A stretch of DNA of 64,000 bases from Alisma plantago-aquatica. Taxonomy: Eukaryota; Streptophyta; Magnoliopsida; Alismatales; Alismataceae. Of the stretch, positions 37,276 to 48,791 are shown one piece after another. The notes below the pieces were generated by a model. The model had not been told where the DNA came from and ran no database searches. It saw only the letters and a program-made list of their open reading frames with translations. Location: NCBI GenBank assembly GCA_963693085.1, contig OY856413.1:466235379-466299378 (forward strand), given 5' to 3'. How positions within the stretch are numbered: position 1 is the first letter of the stretch; each line of letters starts with the position of its first letter. The position numbers and the translations under genes were made by a program.

Positions 37276-37495
37276 TATAGAATGGGAAAAGCCTTTATTT
37301 GTTATACTCAAATGTTTACAATGCACTCTCTTTTATAGGAAAAGAGAGGAAGGGAGATACAAAACCAGGTAATATGGGATAAAGAAAATGTTAAAGACAA
37401 AGACAAGTCTATAGCACACAACAAAAAACACAACACAAGATAACACATAACAAAACACACAACACACGATAACACATAAAGTGTAAATACTAATA
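37276..37495 (-). repeat. 3' LTR of the copia element
   Basis: Matches 48792-49012 over its length (TATAGAATGGGAAAAGCC ... AAATACTAATA on the plus strand). Confidence 0.88.
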
Positions 37496-37512
37496 CTCCC
37501 CCTCAATCTGGA
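37496..37512 (-). promoter_or_regulatory. polypurine tract of the copia element
   Basis: On the minus strand CAGATTGAGGGGGAG directly precedes the 3' LTR, the usual purine-rich plus-strand primer of copia elements. Confidence 0.75.
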
Positions 37513-39454
37513 GCATAGATGTCAAACATGCCTAGCTTGTCCACCGGTGTAGTAAAGCACTTCTTGGGAAGTATCTTGGTGAATATATTAGCAATTTGAT
37601 CCTCTATCTTGAGATAAGGACTGTATATACAGCTAGAGAGTACAACTTCACATACAAATTGACAATCCACTTTGATGTGCTTTGTGCACTCAAGAAAAGT
37701 GGGAATGATGGCATTTATCACAATGCATAGGAATAGGATCAGAGTCATAGATGTCAAATTCCTTGAGGAGTCCTTGGACCCACTTTAATTCACAAGAAGT
37801 ATGGGCCATTGCCCTATATTCAGCCTCAATACTTGAATGAGCAACCATGGTCTATTTTTTACTGTGCCATGTGACCAGATTTCCTCCAACAAAAAATTAA
37901 TATACATAAGTGGATTTTCTATCACAGCGACTACTGACATAATCAAAGTCTGAACACCCAGTAAGTCTACAATGCCCATTTGTATGATATAGTAAACCTT
38001 TTCCCGGAGAGAATTTCAAGTACTTAAGAATGTGATACACATCATCCCAATGACATTGTCGAGGTTTGTTGAGATACCTACTAACAAGTCCAACAACAAC
38101 AGTTATATCATATCTTGTCATAGTGAGATAGATAAGTTTACCAACCATGCGTCGATATTGATGGTTATCAGGGTATGGAGGTGAAGATTCATCATCCTAA
38201 TTGGTATTGGGATCCAAAGGTGTGCAGGAAAGTTTAGAACCAAGCATACATGCTTCTTGTAGAAGGTCCATCACATACTTGCATTGTGAGAGGCAGACAC
38301 CATAAGACAATCTAGAAACTTCAATTCACAAGAAGTAACAGAGTTTACCCAGGTCTTTAGTAATAAAATGTTGTTCTAGATATTTCTTAGTAGATGCAAT
38401 ACCTTCAAAATCACCACCAGACATAATGATATCGTCCACATAAACAATAAGGATAAAGAGTAGGTTTTTCTAATAAAGAAAGAATGATCAGAATAGGAGC
38501 ACTAAATTTGAAACTGGATAAGTATTTGGCTTAATTTATCAAACCATGTTTGTGGACTTTGTTTGAAGCCATATATTGCCTTCCTGAGTCTAGATACTTT
38601 GGAACACTCCCCCTGACTGGAAAAACCAGGTGGTTGTTCCATATAAACGTCCTCATGAAGGTCACCATATAGGAAGGCATTTTTGACATCAAGTTGAAAA
38701 AGAGGCCAATTTTTATTAGCAACTATAGAGATAAGAACTCTCATAGAGTTAAGGTTGGCTACCAGAGAGAAAGTTTCAAAGTAGTCCACTCCATAGGTTT
38801 GTGTGTAGCCTTTGGCTACAAGTCAAGCCTTCATCCATTTAATAGAAACATATGGTTGATATTTCATAATAAAAATGCAATGACAACCAACCGTCAGATA
38901 GTTTTTAAGATGATCAACAAGTTCCTAGGTCTTGTGATCTTAAAGGGTAGTCATTTCAATTTTCTTGGCTTAGCGCCAGGAAGGATGTTGAAGAGCTTGT
39001 GTAGTATTCTTTGGCACAGAGATAGCAGACAGAGTAGTGGTAAAACATGCAAGGTTATCACCAAGATTAGTAGAAGAGAAGAAATTACTAATCAGATGAT
39101 GAGTAGAGGAACGAACACCTTTCCTTTTTCTAATAGGAAAATGTAGGTTATAGAAAACCTATGGGGTGTTTTGACTTATTGTCAAGGGAGGAATCAGTTG
39201 TTGAGGAGTCATAGAGGGGGTTGTATCCATGAACACTTCTCTAATTTTCTCAGTGTGACCATATTCTACTACCTCAGGCATAGGAGTAGGATAATGTAGC
39301 TCCTTCATCGGAGTAGTACGATATGTTTAAAAAAACACAACATCCACACTTACAAACCATTAACAACCGGCAAAATCATAAAACCAATAACCTTCTTGAG
39401 TTTGGGAGTAACCCAAAAAGACACATTTAGTGGAGTGAGGGTCAAGTTTAGATA
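37503..39454 (-). pseudogene. copia pol, C-terminal part: integrase end, reverse transcriptase, RNase H
   Basis: Read on the minus strand from the CACTA edge, it opens with KCVFLGYSQTQEGY, the word that ends the copia integrase region. Next come the RT blocks: LVAKGYTQTYGVDYFETFS, then LFQLDVKNAFLYGDL and MEQPPGF at about 38620-38700. The catalytic YVDD box (VYVDDIIMSGG) is near 38420-38450. KLIYLTMTRYDI and the RNase H region CSDFDYVSSRCDRKS (about 37900-38150) follow, ending in KSEDQ-like KIEDQIANIFTKILP near 37560-37600. Several stops and frameshifts break it. Confidence 0.85.
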
Positions 39455-39457
39455 TTC
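39455..39457. repeat. target-site duplication TTC of the CACTA element, left
   Basis: TTC precedes the CACTA terminus and recurs at 45839-45841 after the right terminus; copia sequence resumes on both sides. Confidence 0.85.
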
Positions 39458-39490
39458 CACTACTACAGAACATGTCTTTGGCGTCGGTTG
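39458..39490 (+). repeat. left terminal inverted repeat of the CACTA element, with subterminal motifs beyond it
   Basis: The first ~13 bases pair with the right end with two mismatches. The 33 bases shown are matched exactly, inverted, at 44225-44257 inside the element. GTCGGT-type subterminal motifs continue to about 39870. Confidence 0.85.
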
Positions 39491-40138
39491 TTTAACCCCT
39501 TTTAGCGATGGTTCTCAAGCGAAACCTATGTGGGTGTCGCTAAAGGTCGAACTCTTCGGTGTCGGTTTTATAACTAACACTAAAAGGGTTCGCGCCATAA
39601 AAAGGGCGCCATCTAGGACACTTTCTATGTCGGTTTGCAACTAAATAATCGACACCATATTTCCAGACACCACGGTCGTGCTTCCCTGCATGGCCATATT
39701 TAGTACTATAGGCATTGGTGTTATACTAATAACTGACGCCATTTCCCTCCACAGCCATGCTTTCCTGCACGGTCGGGTTGTTTGTCACATTAGGTGGTAT
39801 TTTTTATCCAATAACCGACACTGTAAGCCTTTGATGACGGTGTTCTGTAAATAACCGATGCCTATGTTTTTTTTTCTTATCAGTTTGTAGGCCTGATATG
39901 GCTGGTCAGCAGGATGAGAACCTGCAGTTCAGTTTTCTAAACTGCAAGTTTACAACATCCATTGATATCAGCCTACAAACAGGCCACAAACCTACAAAAT
40001 CAACAAATATACTTTTCACACAAGTAGATACATTCAGACATCAATTCAATTCTCACATTCACACATGTAGAAACATTCAAACACATGTAGAAACATTCAA
40101 ACATGTATAAACATTCAGAAATATTCATTTACAAAATA

Positions 40139-43100
40139 TCATTCAACATCGCTATCAGCATCCCAATTATATCTTACAATCGCCACTGCTTGTATGGCTC
40201 TTGCCCATTCTTCTCTTACTTCATTTAATACTTCCATGGTATATGGAGCATGTACATCTTTTAAGCGTTTACCTATACTGCGGTCTGTTTTAAACACCTA
40301 CAAAGAGAATGATGTATATATATAAGTAATAATATAAAAATAAGATTGATATATTTCATACTAACTAATGAGACTATATATAATACCTCATGTATGGTAT
40401 CGATGTCCAATGCGGCATATTGGATAATCATCTCGATAAATCACATCACATAGTATGCACATGCCCAACCGTTGTCTTGTGTAGCGCACTATAAATTGAA
40501 ACATACAAAATATTAAAAAATACAACTAAGCACACTTCACATAAATAATATATCAATTAGAGTCGGGAACTTACTTTTACATTCTCCCAAATTATTGGCT
40601 GGTTCTTTTTCCTTGGGACCTTTCCTCCAGCATTTTTGAATGCATCTAAACCCCTACATGTTAATGTAACACAGTAAATTGCATAATTAAATAGTAATGT
40701 AATAACAGATGTTAACAGATATAAAAATGAAATATTTCTCACCAGAATAATGGCAATCTCATTATGTGTCCAATTTTAGTATTCAATGTACTCCCCACAG
40801 GATCTAGATAATAAACAGTGAACGTCCCAGGGAGAATAACTAGTAACTCCCAATGGCTACCACTAGAGGTAAAAAAGTTAAAAATTAATTACTCAAAATC
40901 CACAATAAAAATATAATTTTCTTAAGTCCAAATTATAAGTAAAGTAAACTTACTTGACATTGAATGGAGCTATTATTATCGTCTTCTTTTGCTGACCAAA
41001 AATTGTAAAAGCATCTATACAATATTGTTAAACACTATCAGGGTATTTAGCTACCATACTAATCAATGATGGAATAAAAAATCCCACATGATCAAATGCA
41101 AATTGTTTGCATTGATTTTCGACTAAGTAGTTGTAAAACATGTATTACGTATGCATTAATATATAAGAAACTAGATCTTACACAAGGTATATGGATGTAT
41201 AAACAAGATCTCACATTATCCATGTCTCTATCATTGATGTATTCAGCCAATCATATATAAACAACTCAATAATATCTTGAACAAATACAGAGCTTTCGTA
41301 TGATTGACCTACATAATTCACTTCTAAAGAAACAATTATAGGGCAATGTATATTATGTGCCCATAGACAACATGCCATTCCCCTATAAGCAGGACCTAAC
41401 AGGTATTTTAGGTCAGTTGGAACCCAAGTTGGTAATGCAGGAAGTGGAGGTGGAGGCCTAGGTGCTCCGGGTGTCTTCTTTTTAACCTGTATATATAATT
41501 TCAGATCAATTGACCTCATATATACAAATTAACAATCTAAAGTAATGTAAATTTATCTTACAATTTTAGTATTATAGACGACATCTGCTTTGGGCCAGAA
41601 TATCACTCCGCCTTCTGCCTCAACAAGTGTATCAATATCCGGGTGGACATATGGTAATGTAGCATCCCTCAAATCGGGTAATACTCATATCGGGCTCACA
41701 CAAACGTAGCCCTGTGGCATTGGAGTCCCATGAAAAGTTTCCCCAGGAAGGGACGGGTAAGCATGCACCTCTACAACAACATATTCTTGTATTCTTAAAC
41801 GGCATGGCTTCAACGCCTACAAATTTATGTAAAGAATATTATACATATATACATATCATCTTGAAAACATATCATCTTGAAAAGACTAGCTACAATGTCA
41901 TAAACAATACTTACAACAGACGTGTTAGGCGGTGGGTCTACAGGATTACTCTCAGTCTATGCATCAGGAGAAGAGTGGGTCACCATAGGCTGATTGGAAG
42001 CCTGAGATGCCTACCACCGCACCATTTCTTCCTTGACTTTCTCAGCAACTATATCATTGACCTTCTTAGCAACTATATCCTCGACTCTCTTATTCTCCTA
42101 TACATGGATAAAAGAAACATTATCTTCTTATTATTGAATTCCCTTTTGCAATAACATTCTAAACAATGAATAGGTTACCTCTTCTTGTGAAAGTCCCGCT
42201 CTTGGTTTGTGCTGGGATGGCCCAAAGAGTGATTTGATGCCCACACCAGCATCTGCACCCCTAACATGTCCAAGATGCTCTAGGTTACCTAGAGCAACTG
42301 TCAATTCATCCTTTGTGCCCTGAGGGATGAGCGTGCCTTGTTTCCTCTGCTCGTGCAGCTCCTGCTAATCACCATCAATAGAAATTGGTAAGTTAACACC
42401 ATAAATAATCAATATTCAAACGATTACTCTAAGAGTCGTATTTTACCATTTTCGCAGCCGCCTCAGCAGTTATGAGCTTCTTTATTTCACCCTTCTTGTT
42501 TTGCCTCCCAGCTATCCAGACATCATGGCGAGGCATGGGTGTGGCACATGTAGTAGAGGACTCCTGAGTAGCAGCAGACTCCGCATGTAGTCTTTGGCGA
42601 ATGCTTGCATAGCCCTTTGGACCCATAGTGTGGTCATGCACAGTCAGTGCACGCCATGCTTTTTGCGCCTCACTGAGGGCCTAGTTAGTATGCACATTAA
42701 TGATTTGGTTAGTAGTAGTAAATGTTAATCCTGAATAGGTGAATACAACATATATTAATTAAATTGGGAGTGACACCTAATACCTTGAATTCTTTAGATT
42801 TTCTTGAAGCAACAAACATGTCCCAATCTTCTTTGTCCAAGAAGTTCCACTGTTCAAGGGCTGACTTCTTCTTCTTATCACCATCTTTTATGTATTCTCT
42901 ATTGAGATTTGTCCTATAGTTCCTTAGCATATTTCCAATGCGTTGCATCATGCTTTTACGATGCAGCTTCTCATACAATGCAAATAGATTATGTAAAATA
43001 GAATTGTTATTAACTAGTATCCAAAAATAGAATTGCAAATAATAGAATTTGTATTCTACAAAATAGAATTGCAAATAATAATAACTCATGCATAAATCCT

Positions 43101-43584
43101 TCCATATCAAGTCTTTCTTCGCCTGAGGAACTTTATGCCAATTATCATAGTTAACACCACAATGGCTTCAAGTGACAACCCCAAGATAGTTTACAAAATT
43201 ATTGAGGTTCACTCCAATTGCATTTCCTCCATTATCAAACTCCACAACCAATCTGGATTAACTACCACTTAGCGCTATTAACTTCTTCAACAGAGTGATG
43301 CCCCTTTTCTTGTTAAGTGTTTGGTGATGCGCATCAAGTTCTTCCAGTGCTTCAGTGGGTACATGTGCATCATCAACCTAAAATTTGACAAAAAGAAACA
43401 CACGGAATTAGCCCAATATAGAAATATGGGATATATGACATAACTAGAAGATAATGAATTTTATAGAAATACAAGATATGTTTTTAGAACTTACATTGGT
43501 ATCCTCACCATGCTCATCATGGACAACATGCTCATCAAGGACTTCATGCTCATCATGGACATCATGCTCATCATGGTCAGCCAT
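40139..43584 (-). pseudogene. CACTA accessory gene with Transposase_24-like, DUF8039-like and Ulp1 (C48) peptidase regions
   Basis: Exon 1 (43584-43495) encodes MADHDEHDVHDEHE... and ends at a GTAAGT donor; exon 2 starts at 43377 after TTTTAG. Next come VEFDNGGNAIGVN...NYLGVV and KVPQAKKDLIWKD (about 43090-43270), the RNYRTNLNREYI / EDWDMFVASRKS block (42780-42960), GPKGYASIRQRL and RHDVWIAGR (42490-42630), a LTVALGNLEHLGHVRG stretch (42240-42320), and a DUF8039-like QGYVCV...VHPDIDTL...WPKADVVYN region (41570-41720). The C48 peptidase follows: FIYDWLNTSMIETW, catalytic His in HWELL (40853-40855), Asp in LDPVG (40802-40804), Cys in ACAYYVM (40459-40461). Stops near 42030, 41965, 41670 and at 40441 disable it. 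Splice limits of other exons are not fixed. Confidence 0.75.
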
Positions 43585-43822
43585 CTAAAAATGTCATTAA
43601 AAAGGCAAACATTTTGCATTAGTATTAACTAGAAGATAATGAAACATCAAATCTGAAAATGATATTGATATTAAAAAAGCAAACATTTAGCTTCAATAAA
43701 AAAATATAAACATGCATGCCTCTAAAATTGTGATCTTTTATCAATTAACAATCCTTCATTGTGATCTCCGCGCACATATAAGTCATCATTAGCTTCAATA
43801 TTTTGTGGAGTTGGCAACAACA

Positions 43823-44673
43823 AAAGGGCATAGACAACTGATGCCAAAGACATGTTCTGTGGTAGTGAAATTCAGGGCATAAAGACATGTGATGTCCTTT
43901 TGATATATAATAAATGTGTACCTCCTATCCCATACTTGAACACCTAATCTCACTAGTAAGTGTATAATGTGTATTGGGTTTTCAAGAAAATTTTGGCAGC
44001 ATTTCCCTATTGTTCTCTAAGTACATATGTACTTAGAGAACAAACGGAGAAATGCTATCGAAATCTTCTTGAAAACCCAATACACATTATAAACTTACAT
44101 CGTAAGTGAGATTAGGTGTTCAAGAACAGTCCCAAACCGGGGACTACCCAAGATTTACTCCTAATGAGTAAATCTTGGACGGGTTTCTAGGCCAACAAAC
44201 ACATTATATACAAAAGGGCATAAACAACCGACGCCAAAGACATGTTCTGTAGTAGTGAAATTTATGGCATAAACACATGTGATGTCATTCTGATATATAA
44301 TAAATGTGTACTACCTATCCCATCCTTGAACACCTAATATCACTAGTAAGTGTATAATGTGTATTGGGTTTTAAAGAAAATTTCGGCAGCATTTCCCCGT
44401 TGTTCTCTAAGTATGTAATCTCACTAGTAAGTGTATAATGTGTATTGGCTTTTCAAGAAAATTTTGGCAGTATTTGCCTGCTGTTCTCTAAGTATGTACT
44501 TAGAGAATAGCGGGGAAATGATGCCAAAATTTTCTCGAAAACCCAATACACATTATACACTTACATCCTAAGTGAAATTATGTGTTCAAGAATAGTCCCA
44601 AACCGGGGACTATCCAAGATTTACTCCTAATGAGTAAATCTTGGACGGGTTTCCAGGCCAACAAACACAATAA
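43823..44673. repeat. two direct copies of a 390-450-bp unit carrying an inverted CACTA left end
   Basis: Unit 1 (about 43823-44209) and unit 2 (about 44212-44673) both start CAAAAGGGCATA(A/G)ACAAC and end GGCCAACAAACACA. Each contains an inverted copy of the CACTA left terminus (43835-43867, four mismatches or fewer; 44225-44257, exact), a long hairpin, and a perfect 13-bp-arm palindrome (CCAAGATTTACTC/GAGTAAATCTTGG). Unit 2 also has one hairpin arm duplicated. Confidence 0.85.
43935..44124. repeat. long inverted repeat inside the CACTA element
   Basis: Arms of about 92 and 98 bp meet at GTACAT|ATGTAC (44026/44027) with a few mismatches and a short gap. A related hairpin lies in unit 2 at about 44415-44595. 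Confidence 0.85.
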
Positions 44674-44932
44674 TAGATAGGTACATGTTAGGGTATCATC
44701 ACAATTAATGTTAGGGTTTCATCACAATTGATGTTAGGGTTTCATCAATGTTAGGGTTTAATCAAATCAAATTAGGATGCTAGAATGGACAAGTTTAAAT
44801 CTTATTTCAACACGCATCAAAATTTATTGAATTAGGTCAAACATTAGGATTAGAAAAACAAATATATGCAAGCAAAAGATTTGTCCATATCCTAGGATTT
44901 ACATAAAGCATTACATAAAGATTTATTCATAT

Positions 44933-45012
44933 CCTTACCAACAGCAAGCACGGCCGTGGCTGCACGGCCGTGGTAGGCCAACACACCACGACCGTGCTTG
45001 CTGTTGGTAAGG
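44933..45012. repeat. GC-rich hairpin in the CACTA element
   Basis: Arms 44933-44959 and 44986-45012 (27 bp, one mismatch) around CACGGCCGTGG, with a further CACGGCCGTGG in the loop. Confidence 0.88.
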
Positions 45013-45059
45013 AGCTACAGAGAAGGAAAGCTATGGAGAAGGAAGCAAAGAGGCTAGGG

Positions 45060-45360
45060 CTACCTGGAGCTAGCGTAGAGAAGAGCGGCGGCGACCGGTG
45101 GTAGTAGTGGCGGTGAGCAGGTGAAGACTAGAGCGGCGAGCAGCAGTGGCACCAAGAGAAGAGCAGAGCAGACCGGAAAGCAACAGTGGCGGAAAGCGGT
45201 GGTGGCAGCAGGAGAAAGAGGATGCGGCGACGGCGGCGAGAAGAGCCGCACCAGCAACAGCAGCGGCGAGCAGCAGCGGGGGTCGTCGGGCGATTTTAGG
45301 CGAGTGGCGATCACAACAAACTATCGCAATGAAACAGGAAGGAAGGGGACGAGTCGGGTG
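45060..45360 (-). other. GC-rich block near the right end of the CACTA element
   Basis: GGCGGC/AGCAGC-rich sequence, unlike its surroundings, open in several frames on both strands. It could be a captured fragment or the 5' leader of the lost minus-strand gene. The many open frames come from base composition and no protein family is recognisable. Confidence 0.45.
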
Positions 45361-45379
45361 ATACAGGTCTATTAAGTTT

Positions 45380-45838
45380 GTCAATAACGTCATTTATCTG
45401 GAAAACCGACGCCTTTTACCTTTAAGCGTCGGTTGATATTAAAAAACCGATGTCCAATTTGACAATCTTTGCCCTAAATTATTTGGCGGGAACCATTATC
45501 AACATCGATTATCAAAGGATAACCGATGCCTAAATTGGAACTTTTCATGCAAATTTCCATCTTATATCGGTGTCAGTTAGTAGTTAAAAAACCGACGATG
45601 TATGTGATACTTTGGGGCAAAAACATTTTCTCTCAAAAATTGGATTTCACGGGTGATTTTAGGCGTCGGTTTGTTTTACCCCGCCGACGCTGAATACAAA
45701 GCGGTACCCGTGTCTGGCTGGTCTTCAAATATAGACATCGGGGTTCCTAAATATCTGATGTTGAATATTATAGGCGTCAGTTTTGGTAAATAACTGACGC
45801 CCAGAAAAGCGACAGTGAATGTTGTTTCTATGGTAGTG
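45380..45838 (-). repeat. right subterminal and terminal repeats of the CACTA element
   Basis: At least eight AAACCGACGCC / GGCGTCGGTT-type motifs in both orientations (about 45402-45800), ending in TATGGTAGTG at 45838. Confidence 0.85.
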
Positions 45839-45841
45839 TTC

Positions 45842-47949
45842 CAAAGAAAAGATTCTTAACAAAACATGTGCAGCCAAAGATGCACAGTGGAACAAACAAG
45901 TACACGTCAAGATATAGAAGGGAAGCATGAATTTGATTATCCAACATAGAAGAAGGCATATGGTTAATTAAGTAGCATGCAATAGACACTGCTTCAGGCC
46001 AGAAGTGTTTAGGAACATGATAGTGAAGAAGAATAGTGTGTGCTACATAAAGAAGATGACGATTCTTCCTCTTTGCCACACCATTTTGTTGTGGTGTGTA
46101 CGAGTAGGAAGTCTGATGAATGATATCACAAGAACTACAAAGAAGATCAGTAGATTTTTGCATAAATTCTAGGGCATTATCAGTTTGTAAGATCTTAATA
46201 GTAGTTTGGAACTAAGTTTGGATCTTAGTAAAAAAATGGTTATAGTTTGTACAATTGTATTGCGATCATTTAGGAGAACAACCAAGTAGCCCTGGAATGA
46301 TCATCAATAAATGTCATAAATTAATGATATCCAGACAAGCTAGGAATAGAACATGGTCTCCAAATATCGACATGAATAATATCAAACACATATTTAGAAC
46401 TGACTTCATTATTCTTGTGAAAATCAGGACGAGTTTGTTTGCCAAACTGGCATGATTCACACATAATTTTTTTTCCAGACATATTAAAAACAACACAACA
46501 CAATTTTACAGTAGAAGGATGCCCAAGGTGATAGTGCCATTATAGAATTGTCACAGAAGAAGATAGCAGAGATGTAGTAGATTTTGGTACATCCAGGTAG
46601 TATAGTCCATCTGGTCACTCATGGCCTGAACCAATCCTCTTCCTCGTATGGAGATCCTAAAAAACACAACCCTGAGGAACAAAAGTAATAAAGTATTGAA
46701 GGCTCTTAATAGTTTTATTGACAGATAACAAATTAAGAGGAAAGTGTCGAACATATAAGATGGATTTTAAGGGCATACTGTTGGACGAAGATATAGTTCC
46801 AATTCCATGGACATCGAACTGAGTCCCATCTGCAATAGTCATAGGAGGGACACAAGTAGTTCTAAACAAGGTAGTGAAAAGTTTGGAATTGCCAGAAATA
46901 TGTGCAGTTTCACCAGAGTCGATGACCCACTTATTGTTACTAGAAGTAGTAGGAGATGTAAGAAGAGAAGAGGAACCCTCTTTAGTAGTAGACGCTGACG
47001 AGGATAGGCAAGCATGTAGGAGTTTTTCAAACTCCACTCCACTCAACTAAAGGCTGAGTAGAACTTGAGGCAGTAGCAGTTGAGTAATCACATACATCTG
47101 AGGAGACCTAAATTGCCCAAGCAGTTTTACCATGTTTTATCCAACAACAATCTTTAGTGTGGTTTGTACGTCCATAGAAGTTGCATACATGATTGGAAGT
47201 ATGAGATTGACTTTGTTCACCAAGAGGTCCTCATCCAGGGGTACATCCACAATGGTTGTGACCACAACCACATCCATGTCCACGTCCTTGACCAGAGTCA
47301 GAGTGATAAGTAGTAGTAGCAGTCATGGAAGGAAGGCATTGAACTTGTTTGAGAACATCCCTTAGCATAGGCTAGGGATCAATGGATAAGATTTGGTTTA
47401 CCACACCTATAAAGGAATTTGGTAAACAAGCCAGAAATTGAACTAGTTGGAGTTCATCGCGCTGCCGTTGAACTTCATTGTTATCAGTAGAGAGTGGATG
47501 ATATACTTCAAATTCAGCCCAGACTACATAGCATTGGTTGTAATAGTCTTCAATGGAGTCGTCAGTGGAATGCTCCTTTTTAGCCAAGATTTTATCTCAA
47601 AGACTTTCTTTGGGTTTTGTTGATGTGAGTACACATGAGATAGTTGATCCCACATGGCCTTGGCATTAGGTAGGCAAAGAAGAGATTGACTGATCTTCGG
47701 TTCAGCACTATTCACCATCCATGTCATGACATTGGAATCCTCTTTGGCCCATTGGTCATAGGCCTATTTGACTTTGTCATCAGCCAAGTCAATAGGATGA
47801 TCCATAGCAGTAGAGATATGAGAATAGTTCCCTTGGGATTTGACATACAATACAAAAGAAGCCTCCCATAGATGGTAGTTTGATCCATCAAGTTTCACAG
47901 TCATAACACATAGGGTCCATGTAGGATCTATAGTCGCCATGGAAGCCAT
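45842..47949 (-). pseudogene. copia gag, protease and N-terminal integrase
   Basis: Read on the minus strand from ATG at 47949: gag (LDGSNYHLWEASF, LPNAKAMWDQLSHVY, YYNQCYVVWAEFE) to about 47370. A CCHC knuckle near 47125-47165 has Tyr for its second Cys (CNFYGRTNH...C). The protease word WVIDSGETAHISG (about 46900-46930) keeps D-S-G. Then follow the pre-integrase LGHPSTVKL and the integrase ESCQFGKQTR, HVDIW and FIDDHSR. The TPQQNGVAKRKNRHLL block (about 46040-46095) has Lys where the family's catalytic Glu belongs. The frame ends at IFGCTCFVKNLFFG, where the CACTA element cuts in. Several stops and frameshifts are present. Confidence 0.85.
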
Positions 47950-48289
47950 AATAGGTTAAAAGTGAAATCTAGATGACTATATCTGAAAGAAAACTCATAG
48001 TAGAGTAGCAGCAATAGGAAATAGTAGAGATAAACATCAATATAAGAAGATCTCAGATAACCCGCATAGGTGCAGAGATAGTAGCAATCAGATCTAAAGA
48101 TATCCAAGGAACCCACATAGAGGCAATAGATAGCAACATCAGATTGGATTTAATATATCTGAGAAACCCTCATAGGGGCAATAGGGAGAAGAAAAGACCT
48201 ACACCTCCATGGGAAGAGAGTCACTCTCCCATGTGGCGTAGGCAAGAGATGAGGTGAGACCTTTAGGGTTTGAACATTCTATTTATGAA

Positions 48290-48775
48290 TCTCACGAAGA
48301 GGAGTTGATGGGTGAGGTCAGCGAGAGGGGTAGACAGGTGGTGGTCGATGGGTAAGGTCGATGGGTGGGGTCAATTGTTATTGGTCGATGGATGGTGGTC
48401 GATAGGAGGTGATCGATAGGTTGGTGGTCAATATGGGGGTGGTCGATATGAGGGTGGTTGATAGGGTGGAGATTGATAGGATGGTGGTCGATATGATGTA
48501 TTTGATAGGGTATGATCGATAGGGTGGGGTCGATAGGTGGGGTCGATAGGGTGGGGTTGATAGGTGGGGTTGATAGGGTGGAGTCCATAGGGAGGGGTCA
48601 ATAGGGTGACGTCGATAGGTGGGGTCGATAGGGTGGGGTTGATAGGTGGATTCGATAGGGTGGGGTTGATAGGTGGAGGGTAGTGGTCGACGGGAGGAGG
48701 GTGGTGGTGGTGAAGGTGATGGAGGTAATGGTGGATGTGGTAGGGTCGACAGTGGGGATGGTTTAGGGAGGACAA
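48290..48775. repeat. minisatellite in the 5' leader of the copia element
   Basis: Imperfect 18-19-bp units (GTCGATAGGGTGGG / GTCGATAGGTGGG on the plus strand) fill the leader between the 5' LTR and gag. Minus-strand frames through it give His/Pro/Ile/Asp repeats with no meaning as proteins. Confidence 0.85.
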
Positions 48776-48780
48776 AAAAT

Positions 48781-48791
48781 CTCTAACACCA
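48781..48791 (-). promoter_or_regulatory. primer-binding site of the copia element
   Basis: TGGTGTTAGAG on the minus strand, directly after the 5' LTR; it resembles TGGTATCAGAG (initiator tRNA-Met) with two changes. Confidence 0.7.

Larger units (their letters stand above)
39458..45838 (-). mobile_element. CACTA (En/Spm-type) DNA transposon, transposase-less derivative
   Basis: 6381 bp beginning CACTACTACAGAACATG and ending with the inverse of CACTACCATAGAAAC, with a 3-bp target duplication, the hallmark of CACTA elements. Subterminal regions at both ends carry reiterated GCGTCGGTT / AACCGACGC words, the kind of motif bound by the element's own subterminal-binding protein. One gene lies on the minus strand; only 2.3 kb of non-coding, repeat-rich DNA remains upstream of it, and no TNP2/TNPD-type transposase is recognisable. 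Confidence 0.92.

Noticed and set aside
39458..44257. CACTA element ending at the perfect internal inverted terminus
   Set aside because: The base triplet after 44257 (AAA) does not match TTC on the left, and copia sequence resumes only after 45838, where TTC does match.
44700..44760. TTAGGGTTTCATCA runs resembling telomere repeats
   Set aside because: Only a few spaced TTAGGGTTT words in a longer unit; not a tandem TTTAGGG array.
45060..45393. Several open frames of 71-107 codons on both strands
   Set aside because: GC-rich composition leaves few stops in every frame; no motif in any.
48292..48775. Minus-strand frames rich in His, Pro and Ile
   Set aside because: Products of the 18-19-bp leader repeat; no initiation or family support.
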